A DNA stretch of 64,000 bases from Procambarus clarkii (GCF_040958095.1 NC_091214.1:10201371-10265370), one strand, 5' to 3'. Positions 31,301 to 45,563 are shown, counted from the stretch's first letter. A program made the numbers and translations. The notes: generated by a model not told the origin, from the sequence alone.

Positions 31301-34188
31301 TAGGGGTCCAAGACCTCTTCCTGTTATACAATTTGGGTGTGGAACAAGTAATTATCAAAAGAAGGCACCATGCCGGGAAGGCTATGTAGCAGTAAGGCAG
31401 TGAGGTGAGGCAGCTACTTATTTGAGAAATGCTTATTTTATTTACCTTATAAGCTGAGGCAACTTATTTTATTTGAGGAATACTCAGCTGATTCCTCTAC
31501 ATTTAGCATGGAACAAATTTGTGTCCAAGACCTCTTTCTGTTACTCAATTTGGCTGTGTGTAACCAAACTAGAAGTGCTCTACAAATCAAGGGACCCAGA
31601 ATGTGGAATGACCTCCCAAATCAGGTCAAAGGCTGTACCTCTCTCAACCAGTTTAAGAGTTAAACCAAGTACTGCCTAATTAACTCCATGTAACCTAACT
31701 TACCTCCTAAATGTCAACCCATGTCTTGCTATTTTTTAAACAACGCTGTTCACCAACATGTGCAATTGCTGATTTATGCTATGTTAACCCCCTTTTTGTA
31801 TTTTTTATTCCTTCTTTCAACACAATTTATACCTAATCTCGATTGCTATTAAGTTTTAGTCTGTGTTTTTTCCCCCCACACCTTGCCCGAAATGCTATGA
31901 GTATTAGTGGCTTTAGGTATTGTATGTACTAGCTCTGCCTATAAATCCAACATTATGTTTGTAAATCAACTGTATGTACTTTTCCTGAATAAAATGTATT
32001 TATTATTTATTTTTTAATCAGTAAAGTATTAAAAGAAGGCACCAAGCTGGGAAGGCTATGTAGCACCATTGTGTGTAACAATAAACCAAATTTTTTTTAA
32101 CAAATAATGCACCTGTATGAGAAAACAAATCCTGTCAGCTGTAAAAATATTGATGCAGTTATTTAAATGAAAAATATAATGAAAGAAATATTACTGGTTT
32201 ATTTTTATCCTATCTTTTTGTACTGTACAGTATATCCAAGGAAGTGAAAAATTAAGACATAATGCACAATTTAATGAATGATTAGCATGGATTAGCAGTT
32301 CAAAAGAAATATGACTTGTATTACATATCAACATGAGATCTTAATGATCCATGGTCAACATGATTTAATAAGGATAATACAGTACTGTATTTGTAATAAT
32401 ACAAACTATAATTTAAAATCTTTATTACTGATTTTTTTTTAGTAAGAAGATTAGGTATACACAGCAATGTGCTGCTACCCTATTCTATATGGAATATTAC
32501 ACAGTGTAGATAAAAAACTAGCTATAAGTTTATCTAATACTCCCATCTCACAGGATGGTTAGACATACTGTACATGGAATCAATTTAGAAAATACCAGCC
32601 TCAATACAAAAAACAAATCAACTCTGACTAAACAACTCTAAGCAATTTTCACAAGAGGTAAGCACTGAATCATGGAAACATTATATTATAATTACTCTTA
32701 CCAGTTTCTACAAAACTCCTCTCAAACAATGTATTTTTAAACATGTTTAGGTATACACAGCAATGTGCTGCTTCCCTATTCTGTATAAAGGACCACACAG
32801 TGTAGATCAAAAACCAGCTACAAGCTCACCCAACATCCTCACCTCACAGGATGGCCAGTCATACATGGAATTAGGAGAGAACAAAATACTTAATGCTGAT
32901 CTATTAGCCTCCACTGGCAAAATCTGGGTGCAGCACAAGAATATCTTCCAATATTCCTGAGTGTATGAAGTAATTACAGAGCTCAAAGTACCTCATACCA
33001 TTTGGTATGAAGTCACTGATAACAGGACAATCACAGATATAGTGTTGGAGAGTATGTTCTCTCAAGTAGGACTGAAAACAGATGTTTTTTTCCACCAAGA
33101 GGGCAATAAACCCATGGAACCGCCTACCCGCTGAAGCCGTAAATGCCAAATTCCAGCTAAAAAATAACATTAATTCAATTGGCGGGCCCTTTAACAAGCC
33201 GCCGGCTTTCTGTCCTCTTCGAAGTCACTAGATAGTTAGTGGCCATTGGGTAAATTCAGTAAATATATACAATAATTGTCAGCGCATCTTCCGAGCAACA
33301 AGGACAGCTACACAGTATCTCTTAGAATTACGTAGGTAAACAACAAATGTAACATATTTGTTTACTACAATGTCGGTGCTGGCTGTAGAAGTTGAAAAAA
33401 CATTGTTTTACTTCGAAATATACTAATTTTATAAGAAAATTCGACGTAAATAGGACGCAGTAGAGCTCCTATAAGCCAGCGCTAAATCTTCAATATGAAG
33501 AATGTTGCTGCTCTCTGATTGGCCAAACGAAACACAGTAGTGACCTCTATCGGCACGCAGGTGAACCAACAATTTTCTTCCTAAGTATACCTTATTGAAT
33601 CGTACCTAAGCATCTTCTTAGGGCGCACTTAGGAACCTTCGTAGCAAACCCACTTACGAAGAAATACACAGAGCTTCCTGAATCTAGGTCCTTGTTTCTA
33701 AATGTGTTACAAACTCACACTGTATCTTGTGCTACCCACCCCGTCAACTCAAATTTTACTACAATATATTTATTTATTTATTTATTTATATATATACAAG
33801 AAGGTACATTGGGATTGTGAGGATACATATAACATAGTAATTACATTCTTGTAAAGCCACTAGTACACACAGCGTTTTGGGCAGGTCCTTAATCTAAGAA
33901 AATTTTAAGTAGGTAAATACTTGCAAAAATTATAACAGTTACATAGCAAGAAAAAAAATCAGAGAAAAAATGTAGGTATATTAAAGCACATAGGTAGCTC
34001 AGATTGATTGCAATGACAGCTTGAATGGTAGTTTAACAAAAACTTAGCAGGCACAATACAGCATATGGCTAGCACATAAAAGAATACAGCAATGAACACA
34101 ATGATAAAGTTGTTTGGATTAAGTACATAAAAATTAGGAGATTGGGTAACACTAGATACAGAGCAAATTTAAAGCTCAGTGTAGGAAA

Positions 34189-34866
34189 CTACGAAGATGA
34201 AATTAGGTACTTTTTGTTTTTGTTTTTAAATGAGGCATTTTGATAGCTTTGATAGTTTGTTTGATAGCTTTTCAATTCACTAGGGAGTGAGTTCCATAGA
34301 CTAGGTCCCTTAATTTGCATAGAGTGTTTACACAGATTAAGTTTGACCCTGGGGATATCAAAGAGATATATATTTCTGGTGTGGTAATAATGGGTCCTAT
34401 TACATCTGTCCAGGGAGAGTTTCAGAGCATGGTTTGCATTTAAGAACAGGGTTTTGTAAATGTAGTTGACACAAGAGAATGTGTTGAGGGAGTTAATATT
34501 TAGCAAGTTAAGGGATTTAAACAAGGGGGCTGAGTGTTGTCTGAAAGCAGAGTTTGTTATTATAGTGATAGCAGATTTTTGCTGGGTGATGATAGACTTA
34601 AGATGGTTTTCAGTGGTAGACCACCATGCACAAATACCATAATTAAGATAGGGATAAATTAGTGCATAATATAGTGAGAGGAGAGCAGAGTTAGGAACAT
34701 AATATCTTATTTTGGAGAGTATACCAACTGTTTTAGAGACTTTCTTGCTTATGTGTTGAATGTGGGTGCTGAAGTTGAGTCTCTTGTCTAGGAATAGGCC
34801 AAGAAACTTTCCATCATTTTTATTACTGATGTTAATGTTGTCTATCTGTAGCTGAATTGCATTCAT
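34189..34866 (-). pseudogene. LINE-2 RT C-terminus in unit B
   Basis: 225-codon open stretch identical to the one at 19619 except one residue (VSKTVG for VSKSVG). It is followed upstream by the LINE-1 (aat)n end exactly as in unit A. Confidence 0.88.
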
Positions 34867-35156
34867 AATAATAATAATAATAATAATAATTTATATTTAG
34901 GTAAGGTACATACATACAATAAATTTTTACAAAGATTGGTTGACTTATAGGTAGAGCTAGTACATACAATGCCTAAAGCCACTATTACGCAAAGCGTTTC
35001 GGGCATGATAAACTTAAATGACAAGCTTAATACTAATTGAGCATAATGAGTAGAATGAAAACATAGATGAAAAAGCAGCACAAATACAATTATGTCGACA
35101 AACAGCGCTCTTTAAAGAAAAACAGACATTGGTTGACAATAGAAGGGTAAGGTAGG

Positions 35157-36124
35157 TTACAGGGAATTTATTAGGTATAGCTTCGTTTTTAACTTAAACT
35201 GGTTGAGAAAGGTACAGTCTTTAACATGGTTGGGAAGGTCATTCCACATTCTGGGCCCCTTGATTTGTAGAGCATTTCTAGTTTGATTAAGTCGTACTCT
35301 AGGAATATCAAAACTGTATTTATTTCTGGTGTGGTTCTCATGGGTTCTGTTACAACCTTCTATGAAGCTTTTGAGATCAGGATTGGCATTATAGTTTAGC
35401 GTTTTATATATGTATACTACACATGAGAGAATGTGCAGTGACTTAATGTCTAACATATTCAGAGATTTGAGTAGGGGTACCGAGTGATGTCTGGGGCCAG
35501 AATTGGATATTGTCCTAATAGCAGCTTTGTGTTGAGTAATTAGAGGACGTAAGTGATTTTGGGTAGTAGAGCCCCAAGCACAAATACCATAGTTGAGATA
35601 TGGATAGATAAGGGAGTAATAGAGAGTCACCAGGGCAGGGCGTGGTACATAATATATGATCTTAGAAAGAATGCCCACAGTTTTTGAAACTATTTTTGAT
35701 ATGTTTAGAATGTGCCCCTGGAAATTCAGCTTGTGGTCAATGAGAATGCCAAGGAATTTGCCATCTAATTTGTTACAAATTTGGGTATTGTTTATTTTGA
35801 GATTTATTTGATTAGAGGATTTATTGCCAAACAGAATATAGAAAGTTTTGTCAAAGTTAAGGGTGAGTTTGTTGGCAGTTAGCCACAGATGGACTTTATT
35901 TAGCTCAGTATTTACTGTGGCATTTAGAGCAAGGGGATCAGGACTGGAGTAAATGAATGTTGTGTCGTCAGCAAATAGAATTGGTTCGAGGTGTTGGGAG
36001 GCATTTGGAAGGTCATTAATGTAGATGAGAAAGAGGAGAGGGCCAAGTATGCTGCCCTGGGGAACACCAATGTTGATGGGTAGGGTGGGAGAAATTGTAT
36101 TATTCACAGAAACACATTGGAGCC
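35157..36124 (-). pseudogene. Hybrid LINE-1/LINE-1b RT fragment at the B/C junction
   Basis: 316-codon stretch from MNNTISPTLP to the C-terminus, with intact FADD. It shares the change IIYYVP (for IRYYVP) with units C and D but not A or LINE-1b. The markers caaagttaag and ggttcgagg are LINE-1 type; the final cagaaacacattggagcc is LINE-1b type. The exchange point therefore lies between 35986 and 36110. Confidence 0.85.
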
Positions 36125-36691
36125 TTAACTATATGATACTTACAGAATTAGCGTTCTTTGTGCTCTGAAAAAAGAAAGCTAATTCCCTACCTGAGTAAAT
36201 ATTATCATCTCTGACCGACGTTTAGGGGTGCGAGTGTCAACTGGTGATGAGAACTGTTGTTCAGGTCCCAACTCAACAGCATACTCCGTGCTAGAGGAAG
36301 TATGGCGCTCTGTATCTTTCTTTGGTCGGATTGCACAAGATAGGGTGCGTGGCCCGAAGACAAACCAAAGTACCAGGGTACCTAAATGATGATCTGCCTG
36401 AATTTGAGAAATATTCTAGGGACGAAAAAGGTGGAATACACGAGTAATAACACTGAGTGATGGACGACCAATTAAGAGAGTGACTGAGGCCTCCAGTCAC
36501 CACGTAATCCACAGTTATCCAACACTCACAATATGTTACCCTCGAAATGCACAAAATACACAGCACCATATAAATATTAAAAGTTATGAAAATATTGAAT
36601 AGCAACTGTATCAATGCCAAGTACACTTACCACAAATTGATGTTCTAATACTAGTACCTGAGTGAGGCCTCCCGGACAGGCCCCCATTAAA

Positions 36692-37386
36692 TGTGAAGGA
36701 AAAAAGAAGCGTAGGTGTTCGGCAGTCCTCCTAATGGCTGGTGTCAATGCCAATCACATTTACAAAAGAAAAGTTGACTGCGTGGCTGTTGCCTCCTGTG
36801 GTTAAGTAAGGGAAAACACGCAAAGCAAATCGTATGAACAATGAAACTTTAATTAACTTGAAAACAAATATGAACAAAGACAATCCCTTGGCTATGTACA
36901 GTGCAAACAAACAAGATTATAAAGTCAAAAAATAACATAAAATAAAATAGTGGGTTACGTTACTCTACAATGAATAAAGACAAAAAATGAATTATCAGGG
37001 GCTGAGAATATTTGCTGGCTAAACACATCCAGTATTACACAGAGCGTATATTAGATAGGTGTGTCAGCTTTGAGAGCACAGAATATTCTAAATCCAATAG
37101 CTTGTACACGCTCAGTCATCGGCTATGTAAATGGCGCTGAAGTGGAGTGCAGACGACGATCCACCAATGGGACGTGTGCTAGCTGGAAGTGGTGATTTGG
37201 TGATCGACGAAGGTGGAGGGGGGAGGTGGAGAGCGAGTGTCTGATACGTATGCGCCCTGGCAGAAACGTATTTTACTCAATATGTACTACACTTGCTTGT
37301 AGTATCTAGATGTTGTAGATGTACTGAAGTAACATGATGATAGGAAAGAGCAGGCCAAATCTCTTTTGAAGGAGATTGTCGTAACA
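36692..37386 (-). repeat. Gmr1-like LTR in unit C
   Basis: 695-bp copy, same limits as in unit B, flanked on the right by agctatatac as in the original insertion. Confidence 0.9.
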
Positions 37387-40236
37387 AGCTATATACATAA
37401 CAGTAAAATAATGACACCTACAATTAATGATAACTAGAAAATAGTAATTGGTAACTCCATCTGAACGAAAACTTAGTACCAAATTTCTTAGATGTTTTTC
37501 GTAATATAAAGATTGACAGTAAAATATCTTATTCATTATGGAGTAATTAACAACAAAATAAACTTTATTTTCATTGCAGAACATATATCAGAGCATACTA
37601 GTGACTCTGGCATTTAAAATAGTGTTATTTTTAAACAATTCGGTTGTAAACCCACAGAACCGCCTACGCGCCGAATACAACATGGTATATAATTCATTAC
37701 TTTAAATTCCATAAATAATCATTAATAATTTTCGGCAGCTATCGAGGTACTCCATAGGTAAATTCCTGTACTCTAACAAGATGCTACTTGCTGTTTAGTT
37801 GTTTAAATTCTTGGAAAATCGTAATGACCAGCGACATAAAATATAACAAGGAAATAGTAGCTGGTAACTGCATGTGAACAAAAAATTTAATTCCAAATTG
37901 GTTAGATGTTTTCCTAAATATAAAGATCGACCTGAAGGAATTTTATGAATTATGGATTAATTAAGCAAAAAAACGTTTTTGCTTAATTTTACTTGAAGAA
38001 CAGAAATCAGAGAATAGTTAGTGAGTATATTTATATTGTATAATGGGAGAAAGCCCCTGGTAGCCACGAATTAAAATAGATGTAATTATCAAGAAAATAA
38101 CGTCCAAAAACAGCCGTAGGGACAAACGGCATATGATGACGTTACTTCTAAGAGGACAGGTTGCTTGTTCTAGCTTGCTAAGCATTTGCGGTATCTTTGG
38201 GGGTGCTCCGCCGGAACCCCCAAAGTGATAAGCCTGCAGATAGGTAAGATATATTACCATGAATTGTAATTAGTGTAAATTCAAATATTGCAACTATCAA
38301 TTGCTAACTATATAGATGTAACTATTAATTGTAATTGATTGAATACTTTAACATTATAATGATTATTCATTATAATTATTCTTTAATACTTTATTGTTAT
38401 GCATTAGTCACTAATTATTTATCATTCACCCTAATTAGCTATTTGATTCATTAAAAATAATTGCTTATCATTATACTATTTGTTATTATTATATTATTTA
38501 TTATATAATTATAATCATTTATTATTAATATAAGAACATAAGAACATAAGAACAAAGGCAACTGCAGAAGGCCTATTGGCCCATACGAGGCAGCTCCTAT
38601 TTATAACCACCCAATCCCACTCATATACTTGTCCAACCCGCGCTTGAAACAATCGAGGGACCCCACCTCCAGCACGTTACGTGGTAATTGGTAATCAACA
38701 ACCCTGTTACTGAAACAGTATTTACCCAAGTCTTTCCTAAATCTAAACTTATCCAATTTATACCATATATATATATAATTTATACCATATATATATTAAT
38801 ATATTATTTATTATTATTAATTTATTATTTATTATTAATTTATTATTTACTATTATAAAATAAACAAGTCCCCAATCTGAGCGCGTTTTCTTCCAGCCGC
38901 AGAAAACAGGAACATATGTGGAAGCTTTGGGACCGTTACGATGAAAAACAGATAAGCACCTCGCAGTTCCTCGAGGAATGTTCGCGTTTTATCCCAGAAA
39001 GTTCCTGAACTAGAATTAGAAAACAGCAGTCCGATTCCTGGTTGTTATTTTTCTTAAGCTAGTTGTAAATGATAATGTAAAAAATAGCCATTGAGGTCTG
39101 ATTAACACTTTATGACCATATTATCTATGTTTTCCTCCACTACTCAAAAGTTGAGTATGGGGTGCATAATAAATTAGCCTCGCCTTCAGTGGCACCTTTG
39201 GGCCGGATTCAGGAAGGTACTTACGAAGGTTTTTCCTCTTAGCTAAGAGCGTTTTCCGTCTTAGCGCCTTCGTGGCGGCTACGTCCGTATTCAATTAACT
39301 ACCCTAAGTGGAAAAATCTTCGTAAGTTCATTCCGGGATTTAAGTGTGGTTTCGACCACTCGTAGCTTTACGTAAACTGGATATAAGTCATTTTTTCTCT
39401 ACTACATAACACTGGGATCGATTTATGATATTGGAACATGACCAAAATATTATAGCTGGTGAATCTAGTGAAGAGTAATCCTTCGTGTTAGTTATATATG
39501 CATTCTCTGCTTGAAACTTGAAGTAAATATGTGTTTGATGATAGTAGAATTAGTTTTATAATAGCAAGATATTATACCAGTAGTTATTAAGTAAATAAAC
39601 ACTGGTGAACATGAAATATGAGAGAAGGTGATGAGCCCTGCCTGATGGGATCATTTACTATCACCAAATGCCCCTGTTCACCTAGTAGTAAGGGTGTACC
39701 TTAGCTATACATACCCATTTCTTTTATTTATTATTTATTTATTTATTTATGCATATACAAGAATGTACATAAGGAATGTGAGGATACAATTATGGTAATT
39801 ACAGTCTTGTAAAGCCACTAGCACGCGCAGCGTTTCGGGCAGGTCCTTAATCTAAGAAAATTTTAAGGAGGTAAATACTTGCAAAATTTATAGACAAAAA
39901 AATGATAACAGATTACATGGAATGAAAAAAAAAAAGATGAGAGAAAATTATAGGTACAGTATATTAAAGCACATAGGTAGCTATGATTGATTGCAATGAC
40001 AGCTTAAAATGGTAGTTGACAACAAATTGGTAGGCACAATACAGCAGAAACAATATAAGATTGATTGCAATGACAGCTTGAATGGTAGTTGACAAAAATT
40101 GGTAGTCACAATACAGCATATGGCTAGCACATGGCTATGGCTATTTCTAATTTATTTAGTTTGGTTTTATTTTGAAATTAAATCTGGGTGAGACATAAAA
40201 TAAAAATATGCTGCACAAATGATGTTAGGTAAGGAA

Positions 40237-40665
40237 TGACCTTCCCAACCATGTTAAAGACTGTACCTCTCTCAACCAGTTTAAGATAAAAACTAAACAC
40301 TACCTAATAAATTCCCTGTAATCTACCTCACTCCTCTATTGTCAACCCATGTCTGTTATTTTCTTTTTTTTTTTCTTTTTTTTTAATCAACACTGTTTGT
40401 CAACCTATTGTATTTGTGCTGCTTTTTCAGTCATGTTCCCCCTTTTTTTTTATCTTTATTTGTATTTGTTCTCAACATCTTTTATTCTTTATGCTCAATT
40501 AGTATTAAGTTCTAGATATTAATGTTTTTTCTTGCCCGAAACGCATTGCGTAATAGTGGCTTTAGGCATTGTATGTACTAGCTCTATCTATATATCAATC
40601 CTTTAATGTAACATCACTTGTATGTATATACCTTACCTGAATAAACATCTGAATCTGAATCTGAA
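40237..40665 (+). mobile_element. Unit-C-specific 5'-truncated LINE insertion
   Basis: Present only in unit C; units A, B and D read taaggaagagggtaaaaatg across the empty site. It starts in the LINE-1-type polyprotein tail (tgaccttcccaaccatg), carries a ~320-bp 3' UTR including the gcccgaaacgc...gcgtaatag core, and ends with tandem tctgaa hexamers. No target duplication longer than the shared gaa is seen. This pins a transposition event to after the duplication that made C. Confidence 0.9.
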
Positions 40666-43639
40666 GAGGGTAAAAATGTCAAAAACTTTATTCATTGAAT
40701 ACTTAAAGCTATAATTATGACTATATAGACTACTAAAAAAGAGAGAGGGAAGTAGGGGTCCAAGACCTCTTCCTGTTATACAATTTGGGTGTGGAACAAG
40801 TAATTATCAAAAGAAGGCACCATGCCGGGAAGGCTATGTAGCAGTAAGGCAGTGAGGTGAGGCAGCTACTTATTTGAGAAATGCTTATTTTATTTACCTT
40901 ATAAGCTGAGGCAACTTATTTTATTTGAGGAATACTCAGCTGATTCCTCTACATTTAGCATGGAACAAATTTGTGTCCAAGACCTCTTTCTGTTACTCAA
41001 TTTGGCTGTGTGTAACCAAACTAGAAGTGCTCTACAAATCAAGGGACCCAGAATGTGGAATGACCTCCCAAATCAGGTCAAAGGCTGTACCTCTCTCAAC
41101 CAGTTTAAGAGTTAAACCAAGTACTGCCTAATTAACTCCATGTAACCTAACTTACCTCCTAAATGTCAACCCATGTCTTGCTATTTTTTAAACAACGCTG
41201 TTCACCAACATGTGCAATTGCTGATTTATGCTATGTTAACCCCCTTTTTGTATTTTTTATTCCTTCTTTCAACACAATTTATACCTAATCTCGATTGCTA
41301 TTAAGTTTTAGTCTGTGTTTTTTCCCCCCACACCTTGCCCGAAATGCTATGAGTATTAGTGGCTTTAGGTATTGTATGTACTAGCTCTGCCTATAAATCC
41401 AACATTATGTTTGTAAATCAACTGTATGTACTTTTCCTGAATAAAATGTATTTATTATTTATTTTTTAATCAGTAAAGTATTAAAAGAAGGCACCAAGCT
41501 GGGAAGGCTATGTAGCACCATTGTGTGTAACAATAAACCAAATTTTTTTTAACAAATAATGCACCTGTATGAGAAAACAAATCCTGTCAGCTGTAAAAAT
41601 ATTGATGCAGTTATTTAAATGAAAAATATAATGAAAGAAATATTACTGGTTTATTTTTATCCTATCTTTTTGTACTGTACAGTATATCCAAGGAAGTGAA
41701 AAATTAAGACATAATGCACAATTTAATGAATGATTAGCATGGATTAGCAGTTCAAAAGAAATATGACTTGTATTACATATCAACATGAGATCTTAATGAT
41801 CCATGGTCAACATGATTTAATAAGGATAATACAGTACTGTATTTGTAATAATACAAACTATAATTTAAAATCTTTATTACTGATTTTTTTTAGTAAGAAG
41901 ATTAGGTATACACAGCAATGTGCTGCTACCCTATTCTATATGGAATATTACACAGTGTAGATAAAAAACTAGCTATAAGTTTATCTAATACTCCCATCTC
42001 ACAGGATGGTTAGACATACTGTACATGGAATCAATTTAGAAAATACCAGCCTCAATACAAAAAACAAATCAACTCTGACTAAACAACTCTAAGCAATTTT
42101 CACAAGAGGTAAGCACTGAATCATGGAAACATTATATTATAATTACTCTTACCAGTTTCTACAAAACTCCTCTCAAACAATGTATTTTTAAACATGTTTA
42201 GGTATACACAGCAATGTGCTGCTTCCCTATTCTGTATAAAGGACCACACAGTGTAGATCAAAAACCAGCTACAAGCTCACCCAACATCCTCACCTCACAG
42301 GATGGCCAGTCATACATGGAATTAGGAGAGAACAAAATACTTAATGCTGATCTATTAGCCTCCACTGGCAAAATCTGGGTGCAGCACAAGAATATCTTCC
42401 AATATTCCTGAGTGTATGAAGTAATTACAGAGCTCAAAGTACCTCATACCATTTGGTATGAAGTCACTGATAACAGGACAATCACAGATATAGTGTTGGA
42501 GAGTATGTTCTCTCAAGTAGGACTGAAAACAGATGTTTTTTTCCACCAAGAGGGCAATAAACCCATGGAACCGCCTACCCGCTGAAGCCGTAAATGCCAA
42601 ATTCCAGCTAAAAAATAACATTAATTCAATTGGCGGGCCCTTTAACAAGCCGCCGGCTTTCTGTCCTCTTCGAAGTCACTAGATAGTTAGTGGCCATTGG
42701 GTAAATTCAGTAAATATATACAATAATTGTCAGCGCATCTTCCGAGCAACAAGGACAGCTACACAGTATCTCTTAGAATTACGTAGGTAAACAACAAATG
42801 TAACATATTTGTTTACTACAATGTCGGTGCTGGCTGTAGAAGTTGAAAAAACATTGTTTTACTTCGAAATATACTAATTTTATAAGAAAATTCGACGTAA
42901 ATAGGACGCAGTAGAGCTCCTATAAGCCAGCGCTAAATCTTCAATATGAAGAATGTTGCTGCTCTCTGATTGGCCAAACGAAACACAGTAGTGACCTCTA
43001 TCGGCACGCAGGTGAACCAACAATTTTCTTCCTAAGTATACCTTATTGAATCGTACCTAAGCATCTTCTTAGGGCGCACTTAGGAACCTTCGTAGCAAAC
43101 CCACTTACGAAGAAATACACAGAGCTTCCTGAATCTAGGTCCTTGTTTCTAAATGTGTTACAAACTCACACTGTATCTTGTGCTACCCACCCCGTCAACT
43201 CAAATTTTACTACAATATATTTATTTATTTATTTATTTATATATATACAAGAAGGTACATTGGGATTGTGAGGATACATATAACATAGTAATTACATTCT
43301 TGTAAAGCCACTAGTACACACAGCGTTTTGGGCAGGTCCTTAATCTAAGAAAATTTTAAGTAGGTAAATACTTGCAAAAATTATAACAGTTACATAGCAA
43401 GAAAAAAAATCAGAGAAAAAATGTAGGTATATTAAAGCACATAGGTAGCTCAGATTGATTGCAATGACAGCTTGAATGGTAGTTTAACAAAAACTTAGCA
43501 GGCACAATACAGCATATGGCTAGCACATAAAAGAATACAGCAATGAACACAATGATAAAGTTGTTTGGATTAAGTACATAAAAATTAGGAGATTGGGTAA
43601 CACTAGATACAGAGCAAATTTAAAGCTCAGTGTAGGAAA

Positions 43640-44317
43640 CTACGAAGATGAAATTAGGTACTTTTTGTTTTTGTTTTTAAATGAGGCATTTTGATAGCTT
43701 TGATAGTTTGTTTGATAGCTTTTCAATTCACTAGGGAGTGAGTTCCATAGACTAGGTCCCTTAATTTGCATAGAGTGTTTACACAGATTAAGTTTGACCC
43801 TGGGGATATCAAAGAGATATATATTTCTGGTGTGGTAATAATGGGTCCTATTACATCTGTCCAGGGAGAGTTTCAGAGCATGGTTTGCATTTAAGAACAG
43901 GGTTTTGTAAATGTAGTTGACACAAGAGAATGTGTTGAGGGAGTTAATATTTAGCAAGTTAAGGGATTTAAACAAGGGGGCTGAGTGTTGTCTGAAAGCA
44001 GAGTTTGTTATTATAGTGATAGCAGATTTTTGCTGGGTGATGATAGACTTAAGATGGTTTTCAGTGGTAGACCACCATGCACAAATACCATAATTAAGAT
44101 AGGGATAAATTAGTGCATAATATAGTGAGAGGAGAGCAGAGTTAGGAACATAATATCTTATTTTGGAGAGTATACCAACTGTTTTAGAGACTTTCTTGCT
44201 TATGTGTTGAATGTGGGTGCTGAAGTTGAGTCTCTTGTCTAGGAATAGGCCAAGAAACTTTCCATCATTTTTATTACTGATGTTAATGTTGTCTATCTGT
44301 AGCTGAATTGCATTCAT
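43640..44317 (-). pseudogene. LINE-2 RT C-terminus in unit C
   Basis: Same 225 codons as in unit B, including VSKTVG. Upstream (aat)n is shortened. Confidence 0.88.
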
Positions 44318-44595
44318 AATAATAATAATTTATATTTAGGTAAGGTACATACATACAATAAATTTTTACAAAGATTGGTTGACTTATAGGTAGAGCTAGT
44401 ACATACAATGCCTAAAGCCACTATTACGCAAAGCGTTTCGGGCATGATAAACTTAAATGACAAGCTTAATACTAATTGAGCATAATGAGTAGAATGAAAA
44501 CATAGATGAAAAAGCAGCACAAATACAATTATGTCGACAAACAGCGCTCTTTAAAGAAAAACAGACATTGGTTGACAATAGAAGGGTAAGGTAGG

Positions 44596-45563
44596 TTACA
44601 GGGAATTTATTAGGTATAGCTTCGTTTTTAACTTAAACTGGTTGAGAAAGTTACAGTCTTTAACATGGTTGGGAAGGTCATTCCACATTCTGGGCCCCTT
44701 GATTTGTAGAGCATTTCTAGTTTGATTAAGTCGTACTCTAGGAATATCAAAACTGTATTTATTTCTGGTGTGGTTCTCATGGGTTCTGTTACAACCTTCT
44801 ATGAAGCTTTTGAGATCAGGATTGGCATTATAGTTTAGCGTTTTATATATGTATACTACACATGAGAGAATGTGCAGTGACTTAATGTCTAACATATTCA
44901 GAGATTTGAGTAGGGGTACCGAGTGATGTCTGGGGCCAGAATTGGATATTGTCCTAATAGCAGCTTTGTGTTGAGTAATTAGAGGACGTAAGTGATTTTG
45001 GGTAGTAGAGCCCCAAGCACAAATACCATAGTTGAGATATGGATAGATAAGGGAGTAATAGAGAGTCACCAGGGCAGGGCGTGGTACATAATATATGATC
45101 TTAGAAAGAATGCCCACAGTTTTTGAAACTATTTTTGATATGTTTAGAATGTGCCCCTGGAAATTCAGCTTGTGGTCAATGAGAATGCCAAGGAATTTGC
45201 CATCTAATTTGTTACAAATTTGGGTATTGTTTATTTTGAGATTTATTTGATTAGAGGATTTATTGCCAAACAGAATATAGAAAGTTTTGTCAATGTTAAG
45301 GGTGAGTTTGTTGGCAGTTAGCCACAGATGGACTTTATTTAGCTCAGTATTTACTGTGGCATTTAGAGCAAGGGGATCAGGACTGGAGTAAATGAAGGTT
45401 GTTTTGTCAGCAAATAGAATTGGTTTGAGGTGTTGGGAGGCATTTGGAAGGTCATTAATGTAGATGAGAAAGAGGAGAGGGCCAAGTATGCTGCCCTGGG
45501 GAACACCAATGTTGATGGGTAGGGTGGGAGAAATTGTATTATTCACAGAAACACATTGGAGCC
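44596..45563 (-). pseudogene. Hybrid LINE-1/LINE-1b RT fragment at the C/D junction, FADK
   Basis: 316-codon stretch. From the C-terminus up to at least 45153 it carries LINE-1 markers (aatgtgcccctgg, IIYYVP). From 45294 onward it carries LINE-1b markers (caatgttaag, gttgttttgtcagc giving FADK, ggtttgagg, cagaaacac). The exchange lies between 45153 and 45294, distinct from that in unit B. The FADK change removes a metal-binding aspartate. Confidence 0.87.

Larger units (their letters stand above)
27067..36124. repeat. Array unit B (9,058 bp)
   Basis: Copy of unit A content: gypsy leader 27067-27633, LTR 27634-28328, CR1 tail 29474-29701, minisatellite 29702-29840 (expanded to four 18-bp units), MITE near 30180, LINE 3' pieces near 30700 and 31561-32013, inverted-repeat arm 33346-33691, LINE-2 part to 34865, LINE-1 3' part 34866-36124. 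The LINE-1 end is a hybrid: LINE-1-type up to at least 35986 and LINE-1b-type from 36110, then the same junction as at 27066. Confidence 0.9.
36125..45563. repeat. Array unit C (9,439 bp)
   Basis: Same content as B: leader 36125-36691, LTR 36692-37386, CR1 tail 38532-38759, MITE near 39202, LINE fragment 41013-41465, inverted-repeat arm 42797-43142, LINE-2 part 43640-44316, LINE-1 3' part 44317-45563. Private features: a 429-bp LINE insertion at 40237-40665 and a shorter (aat)n run at the LINE-1 tail (four fewer triplets). Confidence 0.9.
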
